A stretch of 18,583 nucleotides of DNA from an uncultured Sutterella sp. GTDB taxonomy: Bacteria > Pseudomonadota > Gammaproteobacteria > Burkholderiales > Burkholderiaceae_F. Every line of letters starts with the position of its first letter. The first letter of the stretch is position 1. Positions 5,973-12,075 of this stretch are shown here, piece by piece. The stretch covers positions 1 through 18,583 of the forward strand of contig CAAFNI010000350.1 of the NCBI GenBank assembly GCA_900764215.1, given 5' to 3'. Position numbers and translations under genes: made by a program. The notes below the pieces were generated by a model. It was not told the DNA's origin. It saw only the letters and a program-made list of their open reading frames with translations, and ran no database searches.

Positions 5973-7526
5973 TCATGCCTTCTCGCACTTGCAACCCGAC
6001 GGCGGACCGCCAGCGCTTGAGGGTCTCGGAAAAAAGAGGTCGATCGCCCCGTCCGGCGACGCGGGGGTTAGCTTTGAACCGGCCGCAAAGAGCACGACGG
6101 CGACGGCCATGGAGGGCACGATGGCATGAGCGCCGCCCATGGGAATCTTGAGAACCATGACGGCGAGATAAAAGCCTATGCCCCCCACGACACAGGCAAG
6201 GGCGCCTCCCGCCGTCGCACCCCGCCAGAAAAGACCGCCGATGAGGGGCAGCAGGAAGGCAAGCTCAAGTCCGCCGAAAGCAAAGAGATTGATCCAGGCG
6301 ATGACGTCAAGAGGCTCGAGCGCGAGCACGAGCGCCAGGAGGCCCAGCGCCCCCGTCAAGAGGCGGGTCGTCAGGCGAAGGCGGCCTTCGCTTCGTCCCG
6401 CTTCAGGCCAGTGAAAGAGCACGAGATCCTTCATGATGGCGGAGGCGGCCGCAAGAAGAAGGGAACTCACCGTAGACATCGTGGCGGCCAGAGGACCGAT
6501 GAGCGTCACGCCCGCCGTAACGGGATCCATGTAGTTCGCGATCAGGTACGGCATCACGGCATCCGTCGTGCCGCCCATTTCGGAGAGCGGCGCCTCGAGG
6601 ATGCCGCGGGCGAAGACACCCAGGACCGTCATGCCGATCATGAGCGCGCCGCAGACGACGGTCGAGACTATCATGGCCTGATGCAGGTCCGAGGAGCGAC
6701 GGTAGCTCATGCAGCGCACGGCCGACTGGGGAAGCCCCAGCGTCCCGAAGCCCACAAGCACCCAGGCGGAAAGGAGAAGCGACGTTGCAAGCGCCCCGCC
6801 CGACGCAGGCGTCAGCAGCACGCCTTCGCTGCCCGGCCCGCGGGGCGCGGCCGCAGCGACCTTTGCCATCACAGCCTCAAGGCCGCCGCCCGTCTCCAGG
6901 ATGTTCCAGCCGAGTGCGCCCATCCCCGCGAGCATCAGCACAGCACAGGCCGTGTCGGTGACGGCCACAGCCCTGAAGCCTCCGAAAGCCGTGTAGAAAA
7001 CCGTCACGGCACCGAAAAGGAAAAGCCCCCAGCCGTAGCTCACGCCCGCGGCCTTTGAAAAAATCTGCGCCCCTCCGATGAACTGCCCGATCATCATCGT
7101 CGTGAAGAAGACGAGCATCAGGACGGCAAGGAGCGCCGCAAGCGCGCGTCCGCCTCTCCCGTTGCCGTAGCGCGCGCGGATCATGTCGATGACGGTCAGA
7201 GCCCCGGCGGCTCGGGAGACGACGGCCATCTTCTTCCCGGCCACGCCCAGAATGAGAAAGCCGGCGATGATCTGCGGGGCGGCGAAGACCACCCAGCCGA
7301 GTCCGAGCTGCCACGCAAGGCCCGGACCGGATACAAACGAGGAGACGGAGCCGTAGGTGGCGACGAGGGTCATGGCGAGCACAAAGCCCTTGAGGCTGCG
7401 GTCGCCCAGAAAGTATTCGCCCGCAAAGCGGTTTCCGCGGCCCGCACGCTCGGCCCAGATCGAAAGACCCGCGAGCATGACGAGAAAGAGCGCGATCGGA
7501 AGGAGAATCAGAAAGGCGTTCGTCAC
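5973..7526 (-). CDS. panF: Sodium/pantothenate symporter
   Basis: This 517-residue inner-membrane transporter of the sodium:solute symporter family has about 13 hydrophobic segments. It follows E. coli PanF closely as I remember it: EYFLGDRSLKGFVLAMTLVA, GLGWVVFAAPQIIAGF, FIGGAQIFSKAAGVSYGWG, YTAFGGFRAVAVTD, GFGTLGLPQSAVRCMSYRRS and IAWINLFAFGGLELAFLLPL. It would import pantothenate, the precursor of coenzyme A, with Na+. The start is GTG at 7526, which overlaps the TGA of the yhdT gene (GTGA), with GGAGG seven bases upstream. Pairing with yhdT is the same as in E. coli and strengthens the call. The C-terminus is extended by a tail rich in Pro, Ser and Gly ending GCKCEKA. Confidence 0.92.
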   Translation of the reverse strand: MTNAFLILLPIALFLVMLAGLSIWAERAGRGNRFAGEYFLGDRSLKGFVLAMTLVATYGSVSSFVSGPGLAWQLGLGWVVFAAPQIIAGFLILGVAGKKMAVVSRAAGALTVIDMIRARYGNGRGGRALAALLAVLMLVFFTTMMIGQFIGGAQIFSKAAGVSYGWGLFLFGAVTVFYTAFGGFRAVAVTDTACAVLMLAGMGALGWNILETGGGLEAVMAKVAAAAPRGPGSEGVLLTPASGGALATSLLLSAWVLVGFGTLGLPQSAVRCMSYRRSSDLHQAMIVSTVVCGALMIGMTVLGVFARGILEAPLSEMGGTTDAVMPYLIANYMDPVTAGVTLIGPLAATMSTVSSLLLAAASAIMKDLVLFHWPEAGRSEGRLRLTTRLLTGALGLLALVLALEPLDVIAWINLFAFGGLELAFLLPLIGGLFWRGATAGGALACVVGGIGFYLAVMVLKIPMGGAHAIVPSMAVAVVLFAAGSKLTPASPDGAIDLFFPRPSSAGGPPSGCKCEKA

Positions 7527-7864
7527 GGTTGTCCCTCCGCATCGTCCTCTGCGCGCCGTTGCGCCCCGTATCCGCGGGCCGCCCCGTCAAGGTCAATGTC
7601 GGTGAAGAAGCCCTTCACGAGCACCCAGACGGCCGCGACGCTCACGAAGTATCCGCCCACGCATGAAGCCATGAACCAGGCGGGCATGGAGAGGACCGTC
7701 ACGTCGGAATCCTCCAGAAGCAGCAGCGCCGCCCAGAAATACGCCATCGTCAGGAACCCGGCGGCGAGCGTCGCCGCCGCCTCCCTGGATGAAGCGCGAA
7801 GCGCGCGGTCATACTCGGCGCGGTCCGGCGACGCGGGGTCCCGAACCTCGTTATTGTTCGTCAT
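7523..7864 (-). CDS. yhdT: YhdT family small membrane protein (DUF997)
   Basis: This 113-residue protein has two membrane segments (about residues 30-52, GFLTMAYFWAALLLL, and 63-86, CVGGYFVSVAAVWVLVKGFF) and a charged cytoplasmic tail. YhdT is the small partner encoded directly before panF in E. coli and many proteobacteria; its role is not defined, but a subunit or assembly role for PanF is plausible. ATG 7864 is chosen because GGAGG lies nine bases upstream; the in-frame ATG at 7891 has no ribosome-binding site. It is longer than E. coli YhdT (about 80 residues), mainly at both hydrophilic ends. Its stop overlaps the GTG of panF by four bases. Confidence 0.85.
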   Translation of the reverse strand: MTNNNEVRDPASPDRAEYDRALRASSREAAATLAAGFLTMAYFWAALLLLEDSDVTVLSMPAWFMASCVGGYFVSVAAVWVLVKGFFTDIDLDGAARGYGAQRRAEDDAEGQP

Positions 7865-7951
7865 AGACGAATACCTCCGGCCTTCGCCCATGAGGATGAC
7901 GATGGCTGCTTCGGCGTCTGCGCGCCGGTTTGAAAAGCTCCGGCCGTCTTC

Positions 7952-8893
7952 TTATCGCGTGCGGCTGATCGGAGCGAGTTCGATGCCCGCCTCGCGGATC
8001 AGACGCCTGAAGAGCACCAGATCCTCCCAGGCCTTTGCCTTTTCATCGGGAGAGCGAAGCAGGTAGGACGGATGATAGCTGACGACGGCCTTCGTGACAA
8101 AGTCGCCGATCGACACGTCATGCACGCGCCCGCGCTGGCTGCCGATGGTCGCATCGGGCCCCGTCCCGAGCAGCGTCTGCATGGCGAAGCGCCCCATGAT
8201 GAGGAGCACGTCGGGACGCACGAGAAGAAGCTGTCTGCGCAGATAGGCGGCGCAACAGGACACCTCGGCAGGTGCGGGATTGCGGTTGCCGGGCGGACGG
8301 CACTTGAGCACGTTCATGATCGCGATGTCGCGCCGGCGCTCGATGCCGATGCTCTCGAGCATCTGGGTGAGGAGCTGGCCGGACTTGCCGACGAAGGGAA
8401 TGCCCTGCAGGTCCTCTTCGCTCCCCGGGGCTTCGCCCACAAGCGCGATGCGCATGCCGGGACCGCCCTCGGCGAAGACGACGTGCTGGCGGCTTTTGGC
8501 CATGGAGCAGCACGTGCAGGCCTGCGCAAGCCCTTCGAGCGTCGCCCAGTCGGCCTTTTCGCAGGCCGCGAGGACTTCGGGAGAGAGCGCAAGCTTGGGC
8601 GCCTGCGGCGCGGCTGCGATGGAGGGCGCAATCCGCTCGCCCCCGGAGCGTGCGGCGGGCACCGGACGGGACGGGGCGCTACGGGCTGAAAATTCGGGCG
8701 GCAATCCCGGCGGAAGGCCCGGCGCCGCTGCTCTCGGCGCCTTTTGCTGCGCTCCGGCCTCCAGAGAGGCGGGCTTTCTCAGGCCGGCGCGAAGCGAGAC
8801 TTCCGAAAGCGTCACGTCCTCTGTCTCGCGCAGAATCCACTGCGGACCGATCTCGAGGGCGTCCCACATCAGGCTGTCGGCAACGCTCAGCAT
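7952..8893 (-). CDS. Family 4 (4Fe-4S) uracil-DNA glycosylase
   Basis: This 313-residue DNA repair enzyme removes uracil from DNA. Motif 1, GEAPGSEEDLQGIPFVGKSG (about 153-172), is the family 4 form, and motif 2 is YHPSYLL with His274. Cluster cysteines are visible in ACTCCSMAKSR (Cys126 and Cys129), MNVLKCRPPGNRNPAPAE (Cys198) and VSCCAAYL (Cys213/214). The catalytic domain covers about 105-305. Ahead of it lie a short N-terminal segment (SLMWDALEIGPQWILRE) and a disordered Ala/Pro-rich linker (about 45-100). GGAGG lies six bases before the ATG, and the gene overlaps the end of rimI by seven bases. Location after tsaB-rimI fits many betaproteobacterial genomes. Confidence 0.94.
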   Translation of the reverse strand: MLSVADSLMWDALEIGPQWILRETEDVTLSEVSLRAGLRKPASLEAGAQQKAPRAAAPGLPPGLPPEFSARSAPSRPVPAARSGGERIAPSIAAAPQAPKLALSPEVLAACEKADWATLEGLAQACTCCSMAKSRQHVVFAEGGPGMRIALVGEAPGSEEDLQGIPFVGKSGQLLTQMLESIGIERRRDIAIMNVLKCRPPGNRNPAPAEVSCCAAYLRRQLLLVRPDVLLIMGRFAMQTLLGTGPDATIGSQRGRVHDVSIGDFVTKAVVSYHPSYLLRSPDEKAKAWEDLVLFRRLIREAGIELAPISRTR

Positions 8894-9354
8894 GCCTCAC
8901 CTCCGAATTCAAGCGTCATCAGAACCGCATGCTCGCGACCTTCGGCCGTGCGGTAGTAATGCTTTCGGAGCCCCACGCGCACGAAGCCCGACGATTCGTA
9001 AAGGCGGATCGCACGTTCGTTCGATTCGCGCACCTCCAGGTGACAGCGCGTGCGGTCCTGAGCGCGCATGGCGTCCGTCATGCGGTTGAGCATGGCGCGC
9101 CCGAATCCCCTGCCCTGCAGATCGGGACGAACGCCGATCGTCAAAAGCTCAGCCTCGTCCAGGTTCGGCATCACGACGGCCCACGCACCGATCGAGCCGT
9201 CATCGAGCTCAAGCACGTCGCAGAACCAGCCGTTTCGGAGCACGTCGGCAAAGTCGCGCGCCGTCCAAGGCGTCGGCTCCACCTGCGCTTCGAGGGCGGC
9301 AAGCGCCTCCTCGTCGCCCGGCCTCAAGGATCGGAAGCGCTGCGCGTCCGTCAC
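8887..9354 (-). CDS. rimI: Ribosomal protein S18-alanine N-acetyltransferase
   Basis: This 155-residue GNAT-fold enzyme acetylates the N-terminal alanine of ribosomal protein S18. The acetyl-CoA motif is LLTIGVRPDLQGRGFGRAML (about 70-89), and the C-terminal LEVRESNERAIRLYESSGF is typical of RimI. The start is GTG at 9354, overlapping the TGA of tsaB (GTGA), with GGGAG just upstream. This gives a standard-length protein beginning MTDAQRFRSLRPGDE. An in-frame ATG at 9510 would add 52 residues read from within tsaB that look like frame-shadow sequence. tsaB-rimI pairing is widespread. It could also be a paralogous GNAT, but length and context favour RimI. Confidence 0.9.
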   Translation of the reverse strand: MTDAQRFRSLRPGDEEALAALEAQVEPTPWTARDFADVLRNGWFCDVLELDDGSIGAWAVVMPNLDEAELLTIGVRPDLQGRGFGRAMLNRMTDAMRAQDRTRCHLEVRESNERAIRLYESSGFVRVGLRKHYYRTAEGREHAVLMTLEFGGEAC

Positions 9355-10076
9355 AAGCGCTCTCCCCTCGCGCGCTCCTGCATCGTAAGCGCAACGCGGT
9401 CGCGGACATAAAGCGGTGAGGCGAGCGCGGGCATCATCGTGCGGCCCTGCGCCTCGTCGGCTAGCCCCAGACGGGCGATGCGCATCACCATGTCGTCGGG
9501 AATTCCGCACACGGGAAAAGCTTCGGGAAGATTGAAGGCCTCGGCGTAGACGCCTGCGGCTGAGCCGCAGAGCGCATCGGCCCGAGCCGCCTCAAGCCAG
9601 GCGCGTGCGCCGGCGGGCTTGACGAGCTGCGGCGGAAGCACTTCCTGAACGCCTCTGGGCCCTTCGACCACTTCGTAGAGCGCGGAATAGGCTTCCTGCA
9701 TGCGCGCGTCGTTCATGACGGCAAGACGCGTGCCCGGCGCAAGATTGGCCACCTCGGCGGCCGCAAGCGCATCAGCCTCGAGGTTGCAGACGGCCGCCAC
9801 GTCGGTTTTGAGCGCCCAGGCAATGCCCTGCGCAACGCCGCAGGCGACGCGCAGGCCCGTGAAGCTCCCCGGTCCGGCACCGAAAGCCGTGAGCGAGATG
9901 TCCTTCTTGACGGCGCCGCATTCTGCGAGAAGCTCGTCGATCATGCCGAGGATGCGCTCGGCGTGCTTGTTGCCGACCGTTTCGGACTTCCACGCCGAAA
10001 CGTCGCCGCTTCGGCTCAGAAGCGCCGCGCTGCAGCGCTGGTGCGCCGTATCAAGAGCAAGAATGAATGAAGGCAT
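9351..10076 (-). CDS. tsaB: tRNA t6A37 synthesis protein TsaB
   Basis: This 241-residue protein belongs to the ASKHA fold. TsaB works with TsaD and TsaE to place threonylcarbamoyl on A37 of ANN-decoding tRNAs. Hallmarks are the N-terminal FILALDTAHQRCSAALL and the signature FGAGPGSFTGLRVACGVAQG (about 65-84), followed by LEADALAA and VMNDARMQEAYSALYEV. Length matches E. coli TsaB (231). It is the first gene of the minus-strand run, behind an extended -10 promoter, and its stop overlaps the GTG of rimI. The Shine-Dalgarno is weak (GGACGG). The partners TsaD, TsaE and TsaC are not in the window. Confidence 0.94.
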   Translation of the reverse strand: MPSFILALDTAHQRCSAALLSRSGDVSAWKSETVGNKHAERILGMIDELLAECGAVKKDISLTAFGAGPGSFTGLRVACGVAQGIAWALKTDVAAVCNLEADALAAAEVANLAPGTRLAVMNDARMQEAYSALYEVVEGPRGVQEVLPPQLVKPAGARAWLEAARADALCGSAAGVYAEAFNLPEAFPVCGIPDDMVMRIARLGLADEAQGRTMMPALASPLYVRDRVALTMQERARGERL

Positions 10077-10154
10077 GACCGTCCAGTAATTTTTCAGAAG
10101 GCCTAAAAGCCCCCGCGAAACGCCTCAAATCGGCGTCCCCCAATGAATCGGCTC

Positions 10155-10163
10155 ATTATACCA
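10155..10163 (-). promoter_or_regulatory. Extended -10 promoter for the tsaB operon
   Basis: On the minus strand, TGGTATAAT (10163-10155) is a perfect -10 with the TGn extension, standing out in GC-rich surroundings. No good -35 lies 16-18 bases upstream, as is usual for extended -10 promoters. The transcript would start near 10148, about 70 bases before tsaB. Confidence 0.6.
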
Positions 10164-10275
10164 TTGCACCTTCCGGGCTCTCGCAGCTCCGCAACGGCGG
10201 ATCACTTTGGTTTCGGCGCCTCTGGATGCCCCTGACAGGCCCTCAGCCCGAACACGCGTCAGCAAAACATGACAA

Positions 10276-10304
10276 GGGCCGCTCACTTTGAGGATGAACG
10301 GCCC
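10276..10304 (-). terminator. Probable terminator of the small exported protein gene
   Basis: On the minus strand, GGGCCGTTCA pairs with TGAGCGGCCC around a nine-base loop (ten pairs, one U-G). The pair at 10282/10298 is G-U only on the minus strand, supporting that direction. It is followed by TTGTCATGTTTT, a broken T-tract, so termination may be incomplete. Confidence 0.5.
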
Positions 10305-10349
10305 GGGTGCAAAATTTCGGAGAAGATGCAATGAGCTGGATCGGACGGG

Positions 10350-10787
10350 CTAGCGCGCGGCGCCGGCCGCATAGGCCGCCCGTCCCTCGGCGCCGCCCGT
10401 GCGCTGAACGTGAAATTCCGTAATCTGCTGACGCAGAAGCTGGCGCTCGTCGCGGCGAAGCCTGCGCGTCTCCTTCGACGCCGAGCCCGCCTGCTCGCTG
10501 CAGAAGCGCTTTCTGAGCTGATCCCGGTCGGCCGCCGAGAGTTCCTTGCGCATTTCGCTTCGCTCGCGCGCGCTCATGCTGCGCCAGTTCATGGCGCGCG
10601 AAACCTCGTCGAGATAGGGCCACAGGTGCGCGCGCTCGCTCGCGGACATCTGCGTCCACTGTCTAACGCAGGGCGCCTCGACATCGGCGCACTGATCCGC
10701 AAGGCCGTTCCGGGCCTCCTCCGCGGACATGGCCGCAGCCGTGCCGCATCCGAGGCAGCAGAGCAAAATGATGGCGCTGTTTCTCAT
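10350..10787 (-). CDS. Small exported helical protein, DUF3106-like
   Basis: This 145-residue protein starts with a hydrophobic export signal (MRNSAIILLCCLGCGTAAAM, cut probably near residues 20-22). The rest is hydrophilic and helical, with a repeated pattern of Trp and Arg/Glu: CVRQWTQMSASERAHLWPYL, MNWRSMSARERSEMRKELSA, ADRDQLRKRF. This recalls DUF3106, a short betaproteobacterial family of unknown function, and more loosely CpxP/Spy-type periplasmic proteins. Cysteines near the cleavage site do not form a good lipobox. ATG 10787 is chosen because the signal peptide begins there; GGAAG lies just upstream, and the in-frame ATG at 10904 would place 39 hydrophilic residues ahead of it. It is divergent from ompR, so envelope-stress control is conceivable. 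The function is unknown. Confidence 0.7.
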   Translation of the reverse strand: MRNSAIILLCCLGCGTAAAMSAEEARNGLADQCADVEAPCVRQWTQMSASERAHLWPYLDEVSRAMNWRSMSARERSEMRKELSAADRDQLRKRFCSEQAGSASKETRRLRRDERQLLRQQITEFHVQRTGGAEGRAAYAAGAAR

Positions 10788-11007
10788 AGGCTTGCTTCCG
10801 GTTGTTGAATCTGCAGGCGCCGCTTCGGCTGTTCGCCTCAAAGCGCCTGCACCGTCATTGTTCAGCGACGCCCCCTTTAATCGTTCAGGGTTTTCGCTAA
10901 TCATGTTTGCGGGATGGATTTGCGTCGTCCGGCGCGACGGCTTTCCAACCGCGCAACCTCACTATACAGTTCCCCGCTCCTCCAGGCGGAAACCATGGTT
11001 TAGGACC

Positions 11008-11069
11008 TGTTAACAAGAAGCTGATTTTGTAACACGATTTTGTTTTTCTTCCACGCCCCATTTGTAACA
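11008..11069. promoter_or_regulatory. TGTTACA-type boxes upstream of ompR
   Basis: TTTGTAACA occurs at 11026-11034 and again at 11061-11069, 35 bases apart, and a palindromic TGTTAACA lies at 11008-11015. The reverse complement TGTTACA resembles half-sites of enterobacterial OmpR boxes (GTTACA-type). Their position about 120-180 bases before ompR suggests autoregulation, which is an inference. Confidence 0.4.
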
Positions 11070-11083
11070 AGCGACAATGAAGT

Positions 11084-11109
11084 CACGCAAAAGCGTGCCT
11101 TTAAGGCAC
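11084..11109. repeat. Two overlapping, mutually exclusive inverted repeats
   Basis: CACGC/GCGTG (11084-11088 and 11093-11097, loop AAAA) overlaps GTGCCTT/AAGGCAC (11095-11101 and 11103-11109). Both use 11095-11097, so as RNA only one could form at a time. They could equally be a DNA operator for a dimeric regulator. Confidence 0.45.
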
Positions 11110-11190
11110 AAGTTACTGTCCGACACGGATTTCGCGGCAATAACGCCTGAAACTCCGATTTGCAACGGACGCTGATTCCGGAGAACCACC

Positions 11191-11910
11191 GTGGAACGCA
11201 ATCCCAAAATTCTCGTTGTTGACGACGATCCTCGACTTCGCGACCTTCTGCGCCGCTATCTCGGCGAAAACGGCTTTCAGGTATTCGTGAGCGAAAACGG
11301 CGCGGCAATGAGCCGCCTCTGGGTTCGCGAGCACTTTGACGCCCTCATTCTGGACCTGATGATGCCGGGCGAAGACGGGCTTCAGATTCTGCGCCGCCTG
11401 CGCGCCGCCAAGGACATGACGCCGGTCATCATGCTCACCGCCCGCGGCGAGGACGTCGACCGCATCGTCGGCCTCGAGCTCGGCGCAGACGACTACATCG
11501 CCAAGCCCTTCAATCCGCGCGAGCTGCTCGCCCGCATCCACGCCGTGCTTCGCCGCCGTCCCGCAAGCGACGCGCCCGGCGCGCCTTCGATGGAAAACGA
11601 AACGGTCCGCTTCGGCGAATTCGAGCTCGATCTCGGCACCCGCGTGCTCAAGAAGAACGGCGAAGTGCAGCCGCGCACGACCGGCGAATGCGCCGTTCTC
11701 AAGGCCTTCGCGCGCCATCCTCGCCAGCCGCTCTCGCGCGACAAGCTCATGGAGATGGCCCGCGGCCGCGAATACGAGGCGTTCGACCGCTCGCTTGACG
11801 TACAGGTCTCCCGCCTTCGCAAGCTGATCGAACCCGATCCCTCCAAGCCGCGCTATCTGCAGACGGTATGGGGACTCGGCTACGTCTTCATTCCGGACGG
11901 CCACAATTGA
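11191..11910 (+). CDS. ompR: OmpR-type response regulator
   Basis: This 239-residue protein is closely similar to E. coli OmpR as I remember it. The receiver domain (1-120) has the acidic pocket DDD at 11-13, the phospho-acceptor Asp55 (LILDLMMPGEDGL), Thr83 and Lys105 (DDYIAKPFNPRELLARI). The C-terminal winged-helix domain (about 135-235) contains FELDLGTRVL, HPRQPLSRDKLMEMARGREY, DRSLDVQVSRLRKLIEPDP and YLQTVWGLGYVFIPDG. It would be phosphorylated by EnvZ and control envelope genes, such as porins, in response to osmotic or acid conditions. The start is GTG 11191 with GGAG nine bases before. The partner envZ follows in the same direction, but a terminator lies between. Confidence 0.96.
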   Translation: MERNPKILVVDDDPRLRDLLRRYLGENGFQVFVSENGAAMSRLWVREHFDALILDLMMPGEDGLQILRRLRAAKDMTPVIMLTARGEDVDRIVGLELGADDYIAKPFNPRELLARIHAVLRRRPASDAPGAPSMENETVRFGEFELDLGTRVLKKNGEVQPRTTGECAVLKAFARHPRQPLSRDKLMEMARGREYEAFDRSLDVQVSRLRKLIEPDPSKPRYLQTVWGLGYVFIPDGHN

Positions 11911-11940
11911 TGCAGGACCGACGGTTGATGCGGGTCTGAC

Positions 11941-11954
11941 GGGCGGCGCCGCCC
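11941..11954. repeat. Perfect 14-base palindrome GGGCGGCGCCGCCC
   Basis: This GC-only palindrome lies 30 bases after the ompR stop and 26 bases before the intrinsic terminator. It could be a first RNA stem, a DNA-binding site or a by-product of high GC content. Confidence 0.4.
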
Positions 11955-11980
11955 GACCTTCATCCCGAACCTACGACGAT

Positions 11981-12013
11981 GCTCCCGTCCGCCTTTCGCG
12001 GCGGGAGCTTTTT
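11981..12013 (+). terminator. Intrinsic terminator between ompR and envZ
   Basis: GCTCCCG (11981-11987) pairs with CGGGAGC (12002-12008). Inside, CCGC pairs with GCGG across the loop CTTTC, with one bulged T, and five T follow directly (12009-12013). This is a textbook rho-independent terminator in the plus direction, placed 70 bases after ompR and 62 bases before envZ. Confidence 0.85.
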
Positions 12014-12075
12014 CGCGCAGTGCCAAACCGCCGCGCCCCAAAGCGCCTTTTCCTTCAAACCTGCCGGACACCTTC

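Larger units (their letters stand above)
10788..11190. promoter_or_regulatory. Divergent regulatory region, exported protein / ompR
   Basis: These 403 bases hold no convincing gene. Near the exported-protein side is a nine-pair inverted repeat, TGCAGGCGC at 10812-10820 with GCGCCTGCA at 10843-10851, which would form a leader hairpin 25 bases before that ATG. The ompR side is AT-richer, with repeated TTTGTAACA motifs and overlapping inverted repeats listed separately. No standard sigma-70 promoter for ompR was convincing by eye. Confidence 0.5.

Noticed and set aside
6126..7058. 310-codon plus-strand frame antisense to panF
   Set aside because: It is rich in Arg, His, Gly and Glu with no recognisable motif, and lies wholly inside a well-supported gene; a GC-skew shadow.
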